Of a stretch of 64,000 nt of DNA, positions 35,051 through 46,187 are shown piece by piece. The first letter of the stretch is position 1. The number at the start of each line of letters is the position of its first letter. Below the pieces are notes generated by a model that was not told the origin of the DNA, did no database searches, and worked only from the letters and a program-made list of their open reading frames with translations. The translations under genes were made by a program, and so were the position numbers. The DNA is from Distichodus sexfasciatus. Its lineage: Eukaryota; Chordata; Actinopteri; Characiformes; Distichodontidae. The stretch lies in NCBI GenBank assembly GCA_032718565.1, contig JAVGVS010000467.1, forward strand, positions 227,643-291,642, in the 5' to 3' direction.

Positions 35051-35466
35051 AATATCTTTTGATATTTTTATGCATAAAGACTAAATTGTTGACTCCTGGA
35101 TTATTGGAGTAACTCGTTTTCATTGAGACTAACACTATAAGATAAAAATGACTGAAATGCGACTAAAACTAATAAGTTTCTTCTGAAACCTAAGACTAAA
35201 TCCAAAATCAACACCTCCGTGTTAGATACAAAGTTTAGATAGATAAAGGCATCATTATTAGCATGGAAGGTCCACAAATGTATAGTGAAATAAATGTGTG
35301 TGTGTGTGTGTGTTATAAGGCTGGGCCTGGATTTATTTTAATATGAGGTACCACACATGGTCTGGAATAACGATCACCTGACAGCTTTCCAAATTTAGCT
35401 GCACAATCCTTCACCCGTGTCCTATTATAAAATCCAGAATGGAATATCACAGCGACTCTGCTCTTA

Positions 35467-35841
35467 GGCCTGGAATATACTTGCTGTGATCTACGTATGC
35501 GTATCCGTAAACAGTTGCGTTGTTAACGCCAGCCGATATGCTTATGCCTGTACTGTGCGTCAATCTGTAGTGTGTACTCCTTACCACCAGGAGTCAGTGT
35601 CGGCGTCGTTAAAACCCAATAAACGCATCGAAGACCTGTATCTTAAAATCGCTATTCGCTATATTCCAGACAACATGTCTGCGCAACACGTTCTCATAAA
35701 TTACGCAGGTATTGCATCTCCGTATACGTTCTGTTAATTTTTGAGTATGTGCACAAAAAACGACGCAAAGAACGCGGGACACGGATTGCGGCTGTATGTA
35801 CGTATATACGTACGTAGCTAACAGCAAGTACATTCCAGGCC
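35467..35841. mobile_element. PIF/Harbinger-like miniature element
   Basis: Ends GGCCTGGAATATACTTGCTG (left) and CAGCAAGTACATTCCAGGCC (right) are inverted copies with one mismatch and are flanked by the 3-bp direct repeat TTA (35464-35466 and 35842-35844). A TWA 3-bp duplication is the PIF/Harbinger signature. 375 bp, no transposase. Its right flank runs directly into SINE text. Confidence 0.88.
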
Positions 35842-35844
35842 TTA

Positions 35845-36045
35845 GGGAGTTAATCAGAAGGTCACCAGACAGATAAAGTTACCACTTAAGATACTCATAA
35901 GTACTCATGAGTCCCCAAGCACCCCGGGTGTTGCCTGTGTCAGCTGCACAGTACTCCTTCACGGATGGGTCAAATGCCCAACCCACATTAAGTTGTGGTG
36001 CACTGTGTGCTATGTTCTCAACAACAAATAATCACTCATTTCGAA
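35845..36045 (+). mobile_element. tRNA-derived SINE, 5' part interrupted
   Basis: GGGAGTTAATCAGAAGGTCAC, then ACTCATGAGTCCCCAAGCAC, TTCACGGATGGGTCAAATGC, GTTGTGGTGCACTGTGTGCT and AACAAATAATCACTCATTT. The tRNA-like head is cut by the miniature element to its left. Confidence 0.85.
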
Positions 36046-36325
36046 CTCTGTCCACTTTACTCATTCCACTTAATTGGAAGGACGCTATTAAACTGCAAAC
36101 AAAAGGTTACTTTCGGGCTGTTGGATTGATCGTAGAACTATCTATTCCTTAATGAAATCTGAAACACAATTATTTCGTTAGTGCCCTTTAAAAAGTAAAA
36201 GTAATGTTCTGTTCTTTTCTTAATGAATGCATTACAGCAACGTCCACTCTACCTTTCGGGACAAGGCAGAAACTAAAAATAAGATTTCTGCTGGTTTTAG
36301 TAGGAGGACCATTATCTGGTGAACA

Positions 36326-36337
36326 ATAATAATAATA

Positions 36338-36378
<41 letters not shown>
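36326..36378. repeat. (AAT)n microsatellite
   Basis: About 17 AAT units with one missing base near 36340. Confidence 0.95.
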
Positions 36379-36708
36379 GTAATAAATAATATTTTTTTAT
36401 TATTTTATTTTATTTTTCACTTGCCAAGTAAGTGGTAAAACGTGTGTTTCACTGCCACATGTCCTAAAAATAAATGACAGACACACCTTTTGTGTGTGAA
36501 CTCTCCTTCCTCTTATAATAAGTGACTAAAGTAAAGTTAATCAACACACACACTTATACGGTACATTTGATACACCCATATATACTGAGTGAGTAAGACT
36601 GATTATTATACCTCATTATACAATGAAACTCAATGGAGTCTAACACACACGTTTGACAGAAACTAACACAGAAGCTGATGTGACGGCTGTTCCTTTATAT
36701 GTGTATGT

Positions 36709-36740
36709 GTATATATATATATATGTATATATATGTAAAA

Positions 36741-36773
<33 letters not shown>
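36709..36773. repeat. (AT)n microsatellite
   Basis: Interrupted in the first half by GTAT and AAAAG, then pure AT from 36742 to about 36772. Confidence 0.95.
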
Positions 36774-36775
<2 letters not shown>

Positions 36776-36965
36776 AAAGATTAAATAAATATTATAAGAC
36801 ATGGGACAATTTAAATAAATAGTTTACAGGTCAAAAGTGATTTGAGTATTAGTTATATTATCAATATAACAGTTTTGGTCAGGATATCAATATTCTTTTC
36901 TGTTAATGACTGTATGACAGGCTGCTGGATTTTATACACCTGTAGTAATGGGTCTGATTTAAACT

Positions 36966-37580
36966 ATGGATGCACCGATCCGATACATGGATGGGAACTT
37001 GGTCTGATAAACGTCATAAACAGCTGGATTGGGTATCGGTGGCATTTTTGGAGCTGATCTGTTCAGTTAAATTGTATGTTTATATATGTTTGCATTTGTA
37101 TGAACAATTTGTTATGAAGTGACACTGTGGTAAAGCTGGTTGATATGATAATGAGCAGAACAAGCAACACAACACACTACAATCCCAAAAGCACATCACA
37201 CCATTATACTGTTTAATTTCCTCAACAACACCAGCTCTCACTCCTGATCTCTGATGGTTTTAGTGTCAAGAGGATTAGGAGCGCTACTAAATTACACAAC
37301 TGTGCTTAAACCAATAATTTTTTAGAAATCATTTTAATAATAAATAATTTAGCATATACATACGGGTGTGTAATTATTACATTGTTTTAGTTAAGAAAAC
37401 AATATTCAAGTCAAGTATTAGCTTGAGCAGAACAGAATAATATCAGGCCTCCTCACAGAGAAAATACACAACGATTCATTAAAAACTGGTATCGGATCAG
37501 CACTTGGGATCGGCCCATACCCAAAACCCAAGTATCGGCATTGGTAACAGAACTGAAAAAGATGGATCGGTGCATCCCTA
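36966..37580. mobile_element. hAT-like nonautonomous element (GGATGCACCGATCC ends)
   Basis: Left TGGATGCACCGATCCGATAC and right GATGGATCGGTGCATCCCTA are inverted copies. The right interior has TATCGGATCAGCACTTGGGATC and the left has GGATTGGGTATCGGTGG. Typical of dispersed fish elements with these ends. The flanking bases show no clean 8-bp duplication. Confidence 0.75.
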
Positions 37581-37583
37581 GTT

Positions 37584-37757
37584 TTTTCTGTGATCCGAAG
37601 GTCACCAGTTCAAGTCCTGGACTGGTAAAGGTACAACTGAGGTACTTGTGAAGAAGGTCCCACTGCTCCTTCACAGCTGGCTCAAATGCAAAGGTCACAT
37701 TTGGTTGTGGTGCACTGTGTGCTGTGCTGTGTTCACAAGGACAAATACTGATTTTGA
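37584..37757 (+). mobile_element. tRNA-derived SINE, 5'-truncated
   Basis: GTGATCCGAAGGTCACCAGTTC (box B) onward, TGGTAAAGGTACAACTGAGG, CAAATGCAAAGGTCACATTT, TTGTGGTGCACTGTGTGCTG. The head is missing where it abuts the hAT-like element. Confidence 0.88.
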
Positions 37758-37759
37758 GT

Positions 37760-38480
37760 TTCAGCGCAAAACTTTCTGTAGTTCGTTGTCGCTGGCCACG
37801 GCTCATCTGGTTTAATCCGCCTTAGTGGCTCGGCCCTGAGGAGAGGATAAGCCATCGCTGTTGTCACCATTAGCTACCATCCTCACCTCCAACCTCTGGC
37901 AGAGGCGATGCTCCTGTCACCGTGGCAACAAGATAAAGGTGTGTCACTAGGAAGAGCGACAACGGTGTCACGAAAATGCAATTTCAGGAGAGGATTAAGA
38001 GAGAGAGGGGGAGAGGGAGTGTCATGTGGATCCCGGAAAGTGACCAGTTTAGTGTTCGCTCTGATATTGGGTTAGAAACGCTCAGAAGCAAGTGCGTGTG
38101 TATGTTAGTGTGTGTGTATTAGTGAATTAGAATTAGTGTGTGTATTAACGTTCATATATGCATGTGTGTGTGCATGTGTTTATAAACACGCTCACACGTT
38201 TATAAACACTGGTGTGTGTATGTGTATGTTCGTGTCCAGACCTGCCGGTTACCCCTCTGCTGTCTCCGTGGAGACAATTGGCCGGTTTTCTGCTCGGTGC
38301 AGCTCGACTCAGAGCCAAAAATGTACTCAGAGGAAATTGGGAAGCGTCATTATGGGAAATGCTCATTCAAAAAAGCGACCTCGGTCTCGTCTCCTTTAAT
38401 TAAAAGCACGTCTTAATTAGTATAAACCCAGCCGCGTCTGCTCAAGCCTCGAGTCACAACGACAACGGCAGAATCCACGG
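37760..38480. promoter_or_regulatory. Two candidate conserved noncoding blocks around a TG run
   Basis: 37785-37975 (GGCTCATCTGGTTTAATCCG, TCGCTGTTGTCACCATTAGC) and 38255-38470 (AAAGCGACCTCGGTCTCGTC, TTTAATTAAAAGCACGTC) are repeat-free and of higher GC than the surroundings. Between them is a TG/GTAT-rich run (38095-38230). Short reading frames here (63-117 codons) have no family features. Composition-based inference. Confidence 0.25.
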
Positions 38481-38579
38481 ACAATGCACGGCTCTGATTG
38501 GCTACTCTTCACACAACTTGTTAGACATTGGTTAAAGCTGGTCAGTGGATGATAGTTTAAATATTAATATTATATAAGA

Positions 38580-39860
38580 CAATTTCCAAATGTCAACTGA
38601 AAAATGGTACTGGTGCTGGTTCCTAATTTGGAACCAGAGCCATGTTTTTCCACTGAAGTAAATGGTGTCAGTTCCCAATTTGATTTCCAAGTCTTTATTT
38701 GGAACAAAGCCACTGTGTCGGCATGGGCTCCAAATTTGGATCCGGTACCATTATTTTTCCCTTGAATAAAATGGCGACAGTTTCCAATTTGGATCTGATG
38801 CCATGTTTTTCCCACTGCAAGTAAGTTGTTTTGGTGCTGGTTCCCAACTAGGATCCAGTGCCACGTTCCTCCAATTACTAAAATTGCTACTGGATCAGTT
38901 TCTTCTTTTGGATTCTGGTATCATGTTTTCCCATTAAATAAAACTGGTACTGGAGCAGGGTCCCAATTTGGAACCAGAGTCATAAGCTTCACAAAATAAT
39001 AAATGGTGCCAGTTCCCAGCATGAATCCGGTATCATATTTTTCCCCTTAAAACAACTGGTGCTGGTGCCGGTTCCCAACTTGGATCGAGTGCCACAGTTC
39101 TCCAATTAATACAATTTGTACTGGCGTGAGTTCTTCATTTGGAACCAGAGCCTTGTGTTTACACTGAAAAAAATGGTGCTGGAACCGGTTCCCAATTTGG
39201 ATCTGGTACCATGTTTTTCCACTGAAAATACTTGCTGGCATAGTTCTGCTGAAAAGCAAATAAAAGTCTTGGTGTTTGAGCAGTAAAGACGTCTGCATCT
39301 CTGTCCACACTCTTATCTGCATTATGAGCTGCACTTTGTGCCGTGAGTCTCAGTGTTAATTACTAACCAGGTTTAATGTGATAGGACAGAGCTATTTACT
39401 AAAGCTCTTTAGAGACAGAGATCACCCTTTTACACTGAAGGAAACTGGTACTGGAGCAGGGTCCCAATTTGGAACCAGAGTCATGTTTTCCACTCAAATA
39501 AATGGTGCTGGTTCAGATCTGGTACTAGTTTTTACACTGAACAAAATTTGTCCTGATACCCAATTTGGATCCGGTACCACCATTGCTTTTTTTCCTCTCA
39601 ATTTAAAACTATTTTACATGATGAAGCTCCAAATTTGGAACTGGTGTGACGTTTTTCCACTGGAAAAAAAATGGTGCTGGTGCCGGTTTCCAATTTGGAT
39701 CTGGTACTACTTTTTTCACTAGAAAGAGGTTGTTCCAGTAGCTAATTTGGATCCACTGTCAAGCATTTTTTACACTGGCACGAAACTGGTACTGGAGCAG
39801 GAATCAGTACCATGTTTTCTCCACTGAAATTAATGTGCTGGGTTCCAGCTCCAGCTCCAT
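38580..39860. repeat. Tandem repeat, about 59-bp unit (GGTTCCCAATTTGGATCTGG)
   Basis: About 17-20 diverged copies of a unit reading GGTGCTGGTGCCGGTTCCCA, then ATTTGGATCTGGTACCATG, then TTTTTCCACTGAAAAAAAT. One interruption (about 39235-39430) holds unrelated text. Reading frames of 80-114 codons across it are repeat artefacts. Confidence 0.92.
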
Positions 39861-40539
39861 TTTGATCCTAAACCAAGTCTCAGATTTGTAACCCCGAGCC
39901 GCCTTTTTTTTTCAAGAGTAGACATCCCAAGGAAGAGTTAAACGCACGACTATAAGAGAGAGGATTTGTTTGCAAGAGAAGAGAGAAAGATGGACAGGTG
40001 TGTGGAAAGCTTTTCGTACCCAAATGACCAGTGTGTGTGTGTGTTCTCATGTTCGCCTCTTCTCCCATGTTGCTTTTCTGTTTTGTTTTATCTGATACTT
40101 CCTGCTCTTCTGGCTGAACTTGCCAGAAGCACAGCTGCATGAGAGAGAGAAAGAGAGAGAGAAAAGGAGAAAGATAAAGGAGGAGAGAGATACAGCTTTA
40201 ACAAGTGAGATAAAGCAAGTGTGAGATATAACAGATCTGAGCAGCAGCATCACACACCACCATCCACATCTCTCTCTCTCTCTCCGCCTGCGGATTATTA
40301 ATCATTCTCATTAGAGGAGTGTTGGGACACCAGCAGGAATTACCAGCATGCACTGCAGTTCCCAGCATGCCTCTGGGTGGAACACACACACATTAACACG
40401 CACACAAATATCAGACACACATTGGCACATGCAAAGTAACACACTCACACAAATCCAGCAGAAACACACACACTAAGACACACACTTGCACAAATTGATT
40501 GATTATTGAAACCCATATTAAAATTCACCTAAAAGGCAG

Positions 40540-40870
40540 AGTTCACACTGAAATCAGTAGAAAACTGGAGTTATGTTCCTGTAGACGGAGCTCTCTATTC
40601 TTCTCTCCCGCTTTATCCCCATCTCTAAATCATGATTTATAACCCTTAATAACCAGACATCTGCAACGTCTCCTAAATAAATCCTAATGCTTTTGGACGC
40701 TGGAGCTGAGACTTTCTGTCCGACTTGGAGAGGGAAATGACCTCGGTTATGGCCATTGGGAGCCGCTCTGTCTGCTGGGAGGCACCAGTCTCGGAATAAA
40801 TTTGGTCTTCTCGCATCGGCCCTCTGATCCATAAAGAGATGTTTTAATTGTGAGAAGCTGTAGCTTTATT
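40540..40870. promoter_or_regulatory. Candidate conserved noncoding element
   Basis: Repeat-free block with AATCATGATTTATAACCC (homeodomain-like AT text), TTAATAACCAGACATCTGC, GACTTTCTGTCCGACTTGG and AATAAATTTGGTCTTCTCGC. Preceded by CA and GA runs and followed by very AT-rich DNA. The most enhancer-like stretch of the desert by eye; not proven. Confidence 0.3.
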
Positions 40871-41456
40871 TTGGAGTTGTTAAACCAACTCAGGTTCTTT
40901 ATTCTGAACAGGAAACTATTTTAATTAATCTTTTTACAGAACAAAATGCCTCTTTTCCATTATAAATTGACATTAATGCATTATAATTAATAATTAATGC
41001 ATTATAATAATATAGCCAAAGTTTCATGTTGTTACATAGCTACTATTTGACAGGAACTCACGAGGACAGGAAACAAATGTGATGTGATTTTTTGCTAACA
41101 GGGAATATCATGTGTTATGTAGGACCACAATAATCATAATATTTTATAGAATATAGAATAACAATATATTGTAATGTAATGTATACTGTAATTTATATTA
41201 TAAGATATATTATTACATTGTAATATATATTAAAATATGTTGTAATATTATAATATATTGTAATATAGTCTATATATAATATAAAATGTAGTGTATTGTC
41301 AAAAATATCATAATATTTATTGTAATATATTGTAATATAGTACAATAAATACAAAAAAATTACAAAATATATATATCAATATTATGATATTTTATGACAT
41401 ATTACAATATGCTGTATATCCTGGTATTGTTATATATTTTGGCAATATTGCTATGT
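40871..41456. other. AT-rich DNA with repeated TAATATATTG words
   Basis: Repeated TGTAATATA and ATAATATATTG words from 41140 to 41350 form a degenerate short repeat leading into the AT microsatellite. No gene. Confidence 0.6.
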
Positions 41457-41582
<126 letters not shown>

Positions 41583-42054
41583 TGTAATTTATAAAATATC
41601 ATAACATTAGTAGGTTTTATGAAAATAATATATGAATTTTATAATTATTGAAATAACTGAGCTAAGATTGTGGGTCGACATTTTGATTAATTTTGATGAA
41701 TTGTACAGCCCTGGGCCCACTTAGAACAAGTGTCTAATGATAATAATTGTTTTTGTGGGTTGCACTAGAAAGCTTATATTTGAACGAAAGAAAGCAGAAT
41801 TAATAACTAAAAGTCAGCAGTCGGTTCTGGACGCTCACGCAGAATGCTGGGAAGCGTCTGGTGTGGTTTCCTCTGTCTTCTCCGAGTTAAGTAGGGGGAG
41901 AGTGAGGGGTGGGCAATTAATTGATAATAAATGTAAACTGACATTTAGAAACTCTGATGAAATCTTGTGCATCAGTAATTTTGATTATTTCTTGAAATTT
42001 CTGAAATTTTGTTGGCCTTGAGAAATACTAGGAGTCATTTAAAAAGAGTCCATA

Positions 42055-42225
42055 CAGAGAAAACATCTACATCCAAGCTGTCTCGGCCCAGGCGGACTCC
42101 ATCCTCCAACTCCATCTGGCAGCTGCCAAAAGTGCACTGTGATGCAACTAAGTGGGCACGGTAGCCAGTCAGATGCCACTTCTGCTAATTCAACACCGAT
42201 CACCCGCTAGTTGAAAATATACGTC
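42055..42225. repeat. Dispersed repeat shared with 50985-51115
   Basis: GACTCCATCCTCCAACTCCATC, GCAGCTGCCAAAAGTGCACT and AGATGCCACTTCTGCTAATT recur in the same order and orientation at 50985-51115. Family unknown. Confidence 0.8.
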
Positions 42226-42819
42226 TTTGTGTAATTTTGTTACAACGTAGCATGTTGCCTCACCACGTCGTCACTTATGTCAAAAGTTTGTTCCTGGAAA
42301 AGCTGCCATTGGGGTAAAAAGATTCCATTTCTGATGTTTACCGATAAAAGCAGTTGCTAGTAATTTGAGTTAGCTGGTCTCCAATGCTGCTTTTACTTGC
42401 TGAATCAATAAATGAGTCAGGAATCGATTCCTGGAATCGCTGGATCCTGAATTGAATCGAAACAGGAATTATATCGCTGGAGACTTTGGAGACGTCAAAT
42501 TGTCTTCTATTGAACCAATAAACTATCCTATTGATTCTTGGAATCAATTCCTCAAAAGCTGGAACTGGAGCACGAGTTTGAAATTCCAAACTGTTAAAAA
42601 AACCCTTGGAGTTGGCTCGGTCGGAGTCTTCCTCGCAGCTCGTGTTCTAAGCGCTAATGTTAAAGTGGAGGAGTGAGGGAACAAACCCTATGCACTTAGC
42701 GTTTGCCAAACCTAATTTACAGCAGCATTTCCGACGCCTCCAGCACTAATGGTCCCGCGTTAAGAGGTTTTGGCTCAAAATGTCAATGTGGATCCTTCCT
42801 CTCACCACTCTTCTGCCCA

Positions 42820-43452
42820 TATAGCATTCCGTAGAGTAAAATATTACGGACAAACGGTTCGGACGTGTGCCGATATCGAAAGTCTGCTGCGATATATTTC
42901 CAATCGACATGCATTGATTCAGGAGCCAGCGATCGATATGAGACGATATCACATGATGATTTAACACCATCACGTCCACTCATATCACATGTTGATTGAG
43001 AGAGAGACAGCAACGAGAAAGTGAAGGAGAGTAAGGAGAGGAGAGAATGGCAAAAAAAAGAAGGAAAGAAAGAAAGCAACGGGGAAAAAGAGGGAAGGAC
43101 ACAGAAAGAAAGAGAGCAAAAGAGAACAAGGGAGGAAGACACAGAGAGAAGGGGAAAGAGAGGGAGGGAGCAGGAGAAAGAAAAATAAGAAAGCAAAACA
43201 GGGTGGCAGAAAGAGTTGCAAAAAACAAGGAAGAGGGACTGAGATTTAGGGAGAGAGGAAAGAAAAGAGCAGAGAGCAGAGTGAAAAGAGAGGGAGGAGA
43301 AGGTGAGAGAGAAGACAAAGAAAAGAAAAGAAAGAAAAGAAAAGAAAAGAAAGAGAAAAGTAAGAAACAAGGGTCATGAGCATGAGAGAGAGGGAGAGAG
43401 ATGAGAGGGGAGAGAGAGAGACAGAGAGAGGGAGAGAGAGAGATGAGAGGAG

Positions 43453-43497
<45 letters not shown>

Positions 43498-43508
43498 GAG
43501 AGATGAGA

Positions 43509-43555
<47 letters not shown>

Positions 43556-43561
43556 TGAGAC

Positions 43562-43601
<40 letters not shown>

Positions 43602-43648
43602 GAGAGAGAGAGAGTTAGAGACAGAGGGAGAGAGAGAGAGAGGGCGAG

Positions 43649-43679
<31 letters not shown>

Positions 43680-43852
43680 TGAGAGAGGGAGAGAGAGAGA
43701 GTTAGAGACAGAGGGAGAGAGAGAGAGAGAGATGAGAGAGGGGGAGGGAGAGAGAGAGAGAGAGTTAGAGACAGAGGGAGGATGAGAAAAATATAGAGTA
43801 TAAGAGAGAGAGCAGAGTGAAAGAGAGGGAGGGAGAAGGTGAGAGAGAAGAC

Positions 43853-43899
<47 letters not shown>

Positions 43900-44092
43900 A
43901 ACAAGGGTCATGAGCATGAGAGAGAGAGGGAGAGAGAAGGCGTGTGAAAGAGGGAGGAGAAGGAAAATAAAGAGAGACAGAGGGAGGGAACCTGCTGTTT
44001 GATATCAGGTGACGTTACAACATCGATGTTACAGCCTCTTTGATCATTTCATCACCGTAACGATGTTGATCGATGTATCGTCACACCTCTAA
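42820..44092. mobile_element. hAT-like element of the TTACACCCCT family, split by a purine tract
   Basis: Left part has GATCGATATGAGACGATATC and GATTTAACACCATCACGTCC, matching the element at 58366-59022. The right part ends ATGTTGATCGATGTATCGTC then ACACCTCTA, matching its right end. The 1-kb purine tract lies between. The left boundary is uncertain. Confidence 0.65.
42985..43985. repeat. 1-kb polypurine (GA-rich) tract
   Basis: Almost every base on the plus strand is A or G: a GGAAAG-rich mixed part (42985-43370), then GA microsatellite with GAGATGAGA and GTTAGAGACAGAGG interruptions (43380-43790), then a (GAAA)n run at 43852-43901. ACAAGGGTCATGAGCATGAG occurs twice, at 43367-43386 and 43901-43920, so part was duplicated. 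Reading frames of 110-195 codons here are artefacts. Confidence 0.97.
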
Positions 44093-44400
44093 CATCTGGT
44101 CCTCGCTGCTCCCCGAACCCCTCAACTCGACGCGATGCCAACCCCTGACCCCTCGCCCCACTCTCTTCTGCGTAATGCCAGGCGTTGAAAGGCGTTTATT
44201 GTGGTTTGTCTGAAAGAAGCTCAGTGTCCATCTTTCCCTCCTCCTCCTCATCCTCCTCTTCCTCCGTCCGGCTGCGTCCGGCCGCTCGACAATCAGCAAG
44301 CTGTGAGGTTCGCCGCTTTTTCGCCGCGTTTTCAGATGGGCTACGTCACTGCCGCTCGCGCCTGGACTTAACAATGTCCCTTCTTTGTTCCCAAATCAAG
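44093..44400. other. CpG-rich intergenic block, possible regulatory DNA
   Basis: High CpG content (CGACGCGATGCC, CGTCCGGCTGCGTCCGGCCG, TTTTTCGCCGCGTTTTC) in an AT-rich setting. A CCTCCT run lies at 44236-44265. Both strands have frames of 96-97 codons without features. It could be a CpG island or a young repeat. Confidence 0.3.
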
Positions 44401-44684
44401 TTCTTGAACCATATGTGGAGATTGGAGCATGTTCATGATTTAAAAGGCAAATTAAATGTTTTATACGTTGAATGAGATACTAAAAAGTTCAACTTTTAAA
44501 ATCGTATTTAAATCTCTCATTTTTCTGCCTTATACAGTAAAAGAATGCCTTATACACGCCTTATACATTATTTTGTTTGTCTGAATTTATGCTCTTAACC
44601 AGTAGATGCAACAGGACGCAAAAGTTCAATATATTGATATTAAGTGAACAAGCACTCATGATTTTTAAATATATATTAAATAAC

Positions 44685-45520
44685 CAGTGTTTTCACGTTA
44701 CAAAAGTAACGCAATTACAGTAAGGTATTACACTTTTGCTGTTACGCACTAATGTAAGCCATTTATAATAGATTTCGGTAATATTATGCACGTTACGTAT
44801 TTCAGTAACACATGTTACAACACACTTTTAACACGAAATTTAGTGCTATTTTGTTGTGTATAGCAACAACATGACACACGCAAAACAAATAGTGCAAGGA
44901 AAAGAGCAACTGATACAGAGTCATGATGCTGCACCACATCGCCCTCCACTGGATGTAGGATGAACTGCAGTAAACCACATTTTAGCGTTTTACAATGTCC
45001 TACTTCCACACTTATTCTGGTGAAAGTAACTCAACAGTAAGGCCTCGTCCACACGGACGTTCGAAATGAATGCCCTCTGAGCGCCGTACGCGTTTTTGCT
45101 GCGTTTTGTTGCTGCGTTTTGTAGCTGCGTTCGATTGCCGCTTCACTGGCGTTCGCAATAGCGTTTCACTGGCGTTTGCAATAGAGTCGTTTTCCTCGCG
45201 TTCGTCGGGATTTTGATGCCAAGAAAACGTTGCATGCAGCGTTTATTTGACGCCACCCGAACGTGCACCCGGCCAAACGCTGGTGCTGAACGCCTGTGTG
45301 GACGCTTTGATTGGCTCCAATGAGCAGAAAAACAGTCAGCGTTCAGTCGGCGCTCACCTGGCGCCACGAACGCCAGAAAAATGCCTGTGTGACGTCCGTG
45401 TGAACGAGACCTAATGCAGGAGTCGAGTAACTCATTACAATTCACAGACAGTGATATTGGAATGGAACCAATTACTTAGAAATAACACTAACTAGTCATC
45501 TATACTCTAGTACATGTTGG
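44685..45520. mobile_element. CAGTGTT...-type element, inverted relative of 16972-17465, interrupted
   Basis: Reverse-complement similarity to 16972-17465: CACATCGCCCTCCACTGGATG, then TAGGATGAACTGCAGTAAAC and GTGAAAGTAACTCAACAGTAA, then after the insertion TGCAGGAGTCGAGTAACTC. Interrupted by the miniature element at 45041-45411. Confidence 0.8.
45041..45411. mobile_element. PIF/Harbinger-like miniature element, copy 1
   Basis: Ends GGCCTCGTCCACACGGACGT and ACGTCCGTGTGAACGAGACC are inverted copies (two mismatches), flanked by TAA on both sides (45038-45040 and 45412-45414). The unoccupied sequence AAGTAATGCAGGAGTCG exists in complement at 17090-17110, which fixes the 3-bp duplication. 371 bp, CpG-rich, no transposase. 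The second copy is at 63644-63993. Confidence 0.93.
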
Positions 45521-45992
45521 AAGTAACATCTCCAACATATTCAATATTTGAGTTTAATCCTAATAATGATCAATGTATTTAGCTCTCTGAGATCTTAAGC
45601 AAAGCGTATAATAGTAAAAATGTAATGTGAATTAATAGTAACAAAGCGACTTCTTTGTTGCCGTTTGAGTCGGTTGGTCTGATGACCATCAGCACAGCTC
45701 ATGGCCAGACCTCATTTAGCTGTTTTTCTTCCCCAACCATGTTTTTGCGCCAAATGTGGAGGTTGGAATGCGTTCATGAGTTAAATCGCTCAGTAGACAA
45801 CGCATGGTGTAGTTATGCTGAGCTCAGTTAAGGCCTACTATGAAGAGGGACAGTGATGGCAGTGATAGACGACGAGAAAAGCTGGTTCTTTGTTGTAACA
45901 CACACACATATACCAGAGTACGAATCGCGGCTTGTCAGTCGGGGGGTCCAAGTCTTTAGATATGATGAGCTCCTCATTTAACACGAGAACCA

Positions 45993-46055
<63 letters not shown>

Positions 46056-46187
46056 GTTAGCTGACTGAAGCAGCCTCTGAAAGACGGTAAACCAAACACT
46101 TACAATAAAAACATGAAGGTTGTAAAGTAATAATATTTATCGGATTACTGTCATTATCGGATTATGAGAAATCCAATAACACACCTA
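45521..46187. other. Intergenic DNA with a TATC microsatellite
   Basis: No gene was recognised. The microsatellite at 45994-46055 is listed separately. Confidence 0.55.
45994..46055. repeat. (ATCT)n microsatellite
   Basis: About 15 perfect tetranucleotide units. Confidence 0.98.

Larger units (their letters stand above)
30608..35460. other. Intergenic DNA between p2ry1 and rap2b, first part
   Basis: No gene was recognised. Diverged repeat remnants lie near 32453-32580 (GTAGCTTTTCAGTCAC type) and 33395-33560 (ATCAATTCAGTAATCAATG). Blocks at 32755-33180 and 33585-33800 look less repetitive and are listed separately. 34730-35050 has four loose copies of AATCTTGAATCCTAAAAGAGCAGAAAA, a degenerate short tandem repeat. 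Confidence 0.5.
36046..36965. other. Intergenic DNA with microsatellites
   Basis: No gene was recognised. An (AAT)n run at 36326-36378 and an (AT)n run at 36709-36773 are the only structured features. Other text is AT-rich. Confidence 0.6.

Noticed and set aside
43047..43904. Long frames rich in Arg-Glu or Ser-Leu (up to 195 codons)
   Set aside because: They are translations of the purine tract and its complement.
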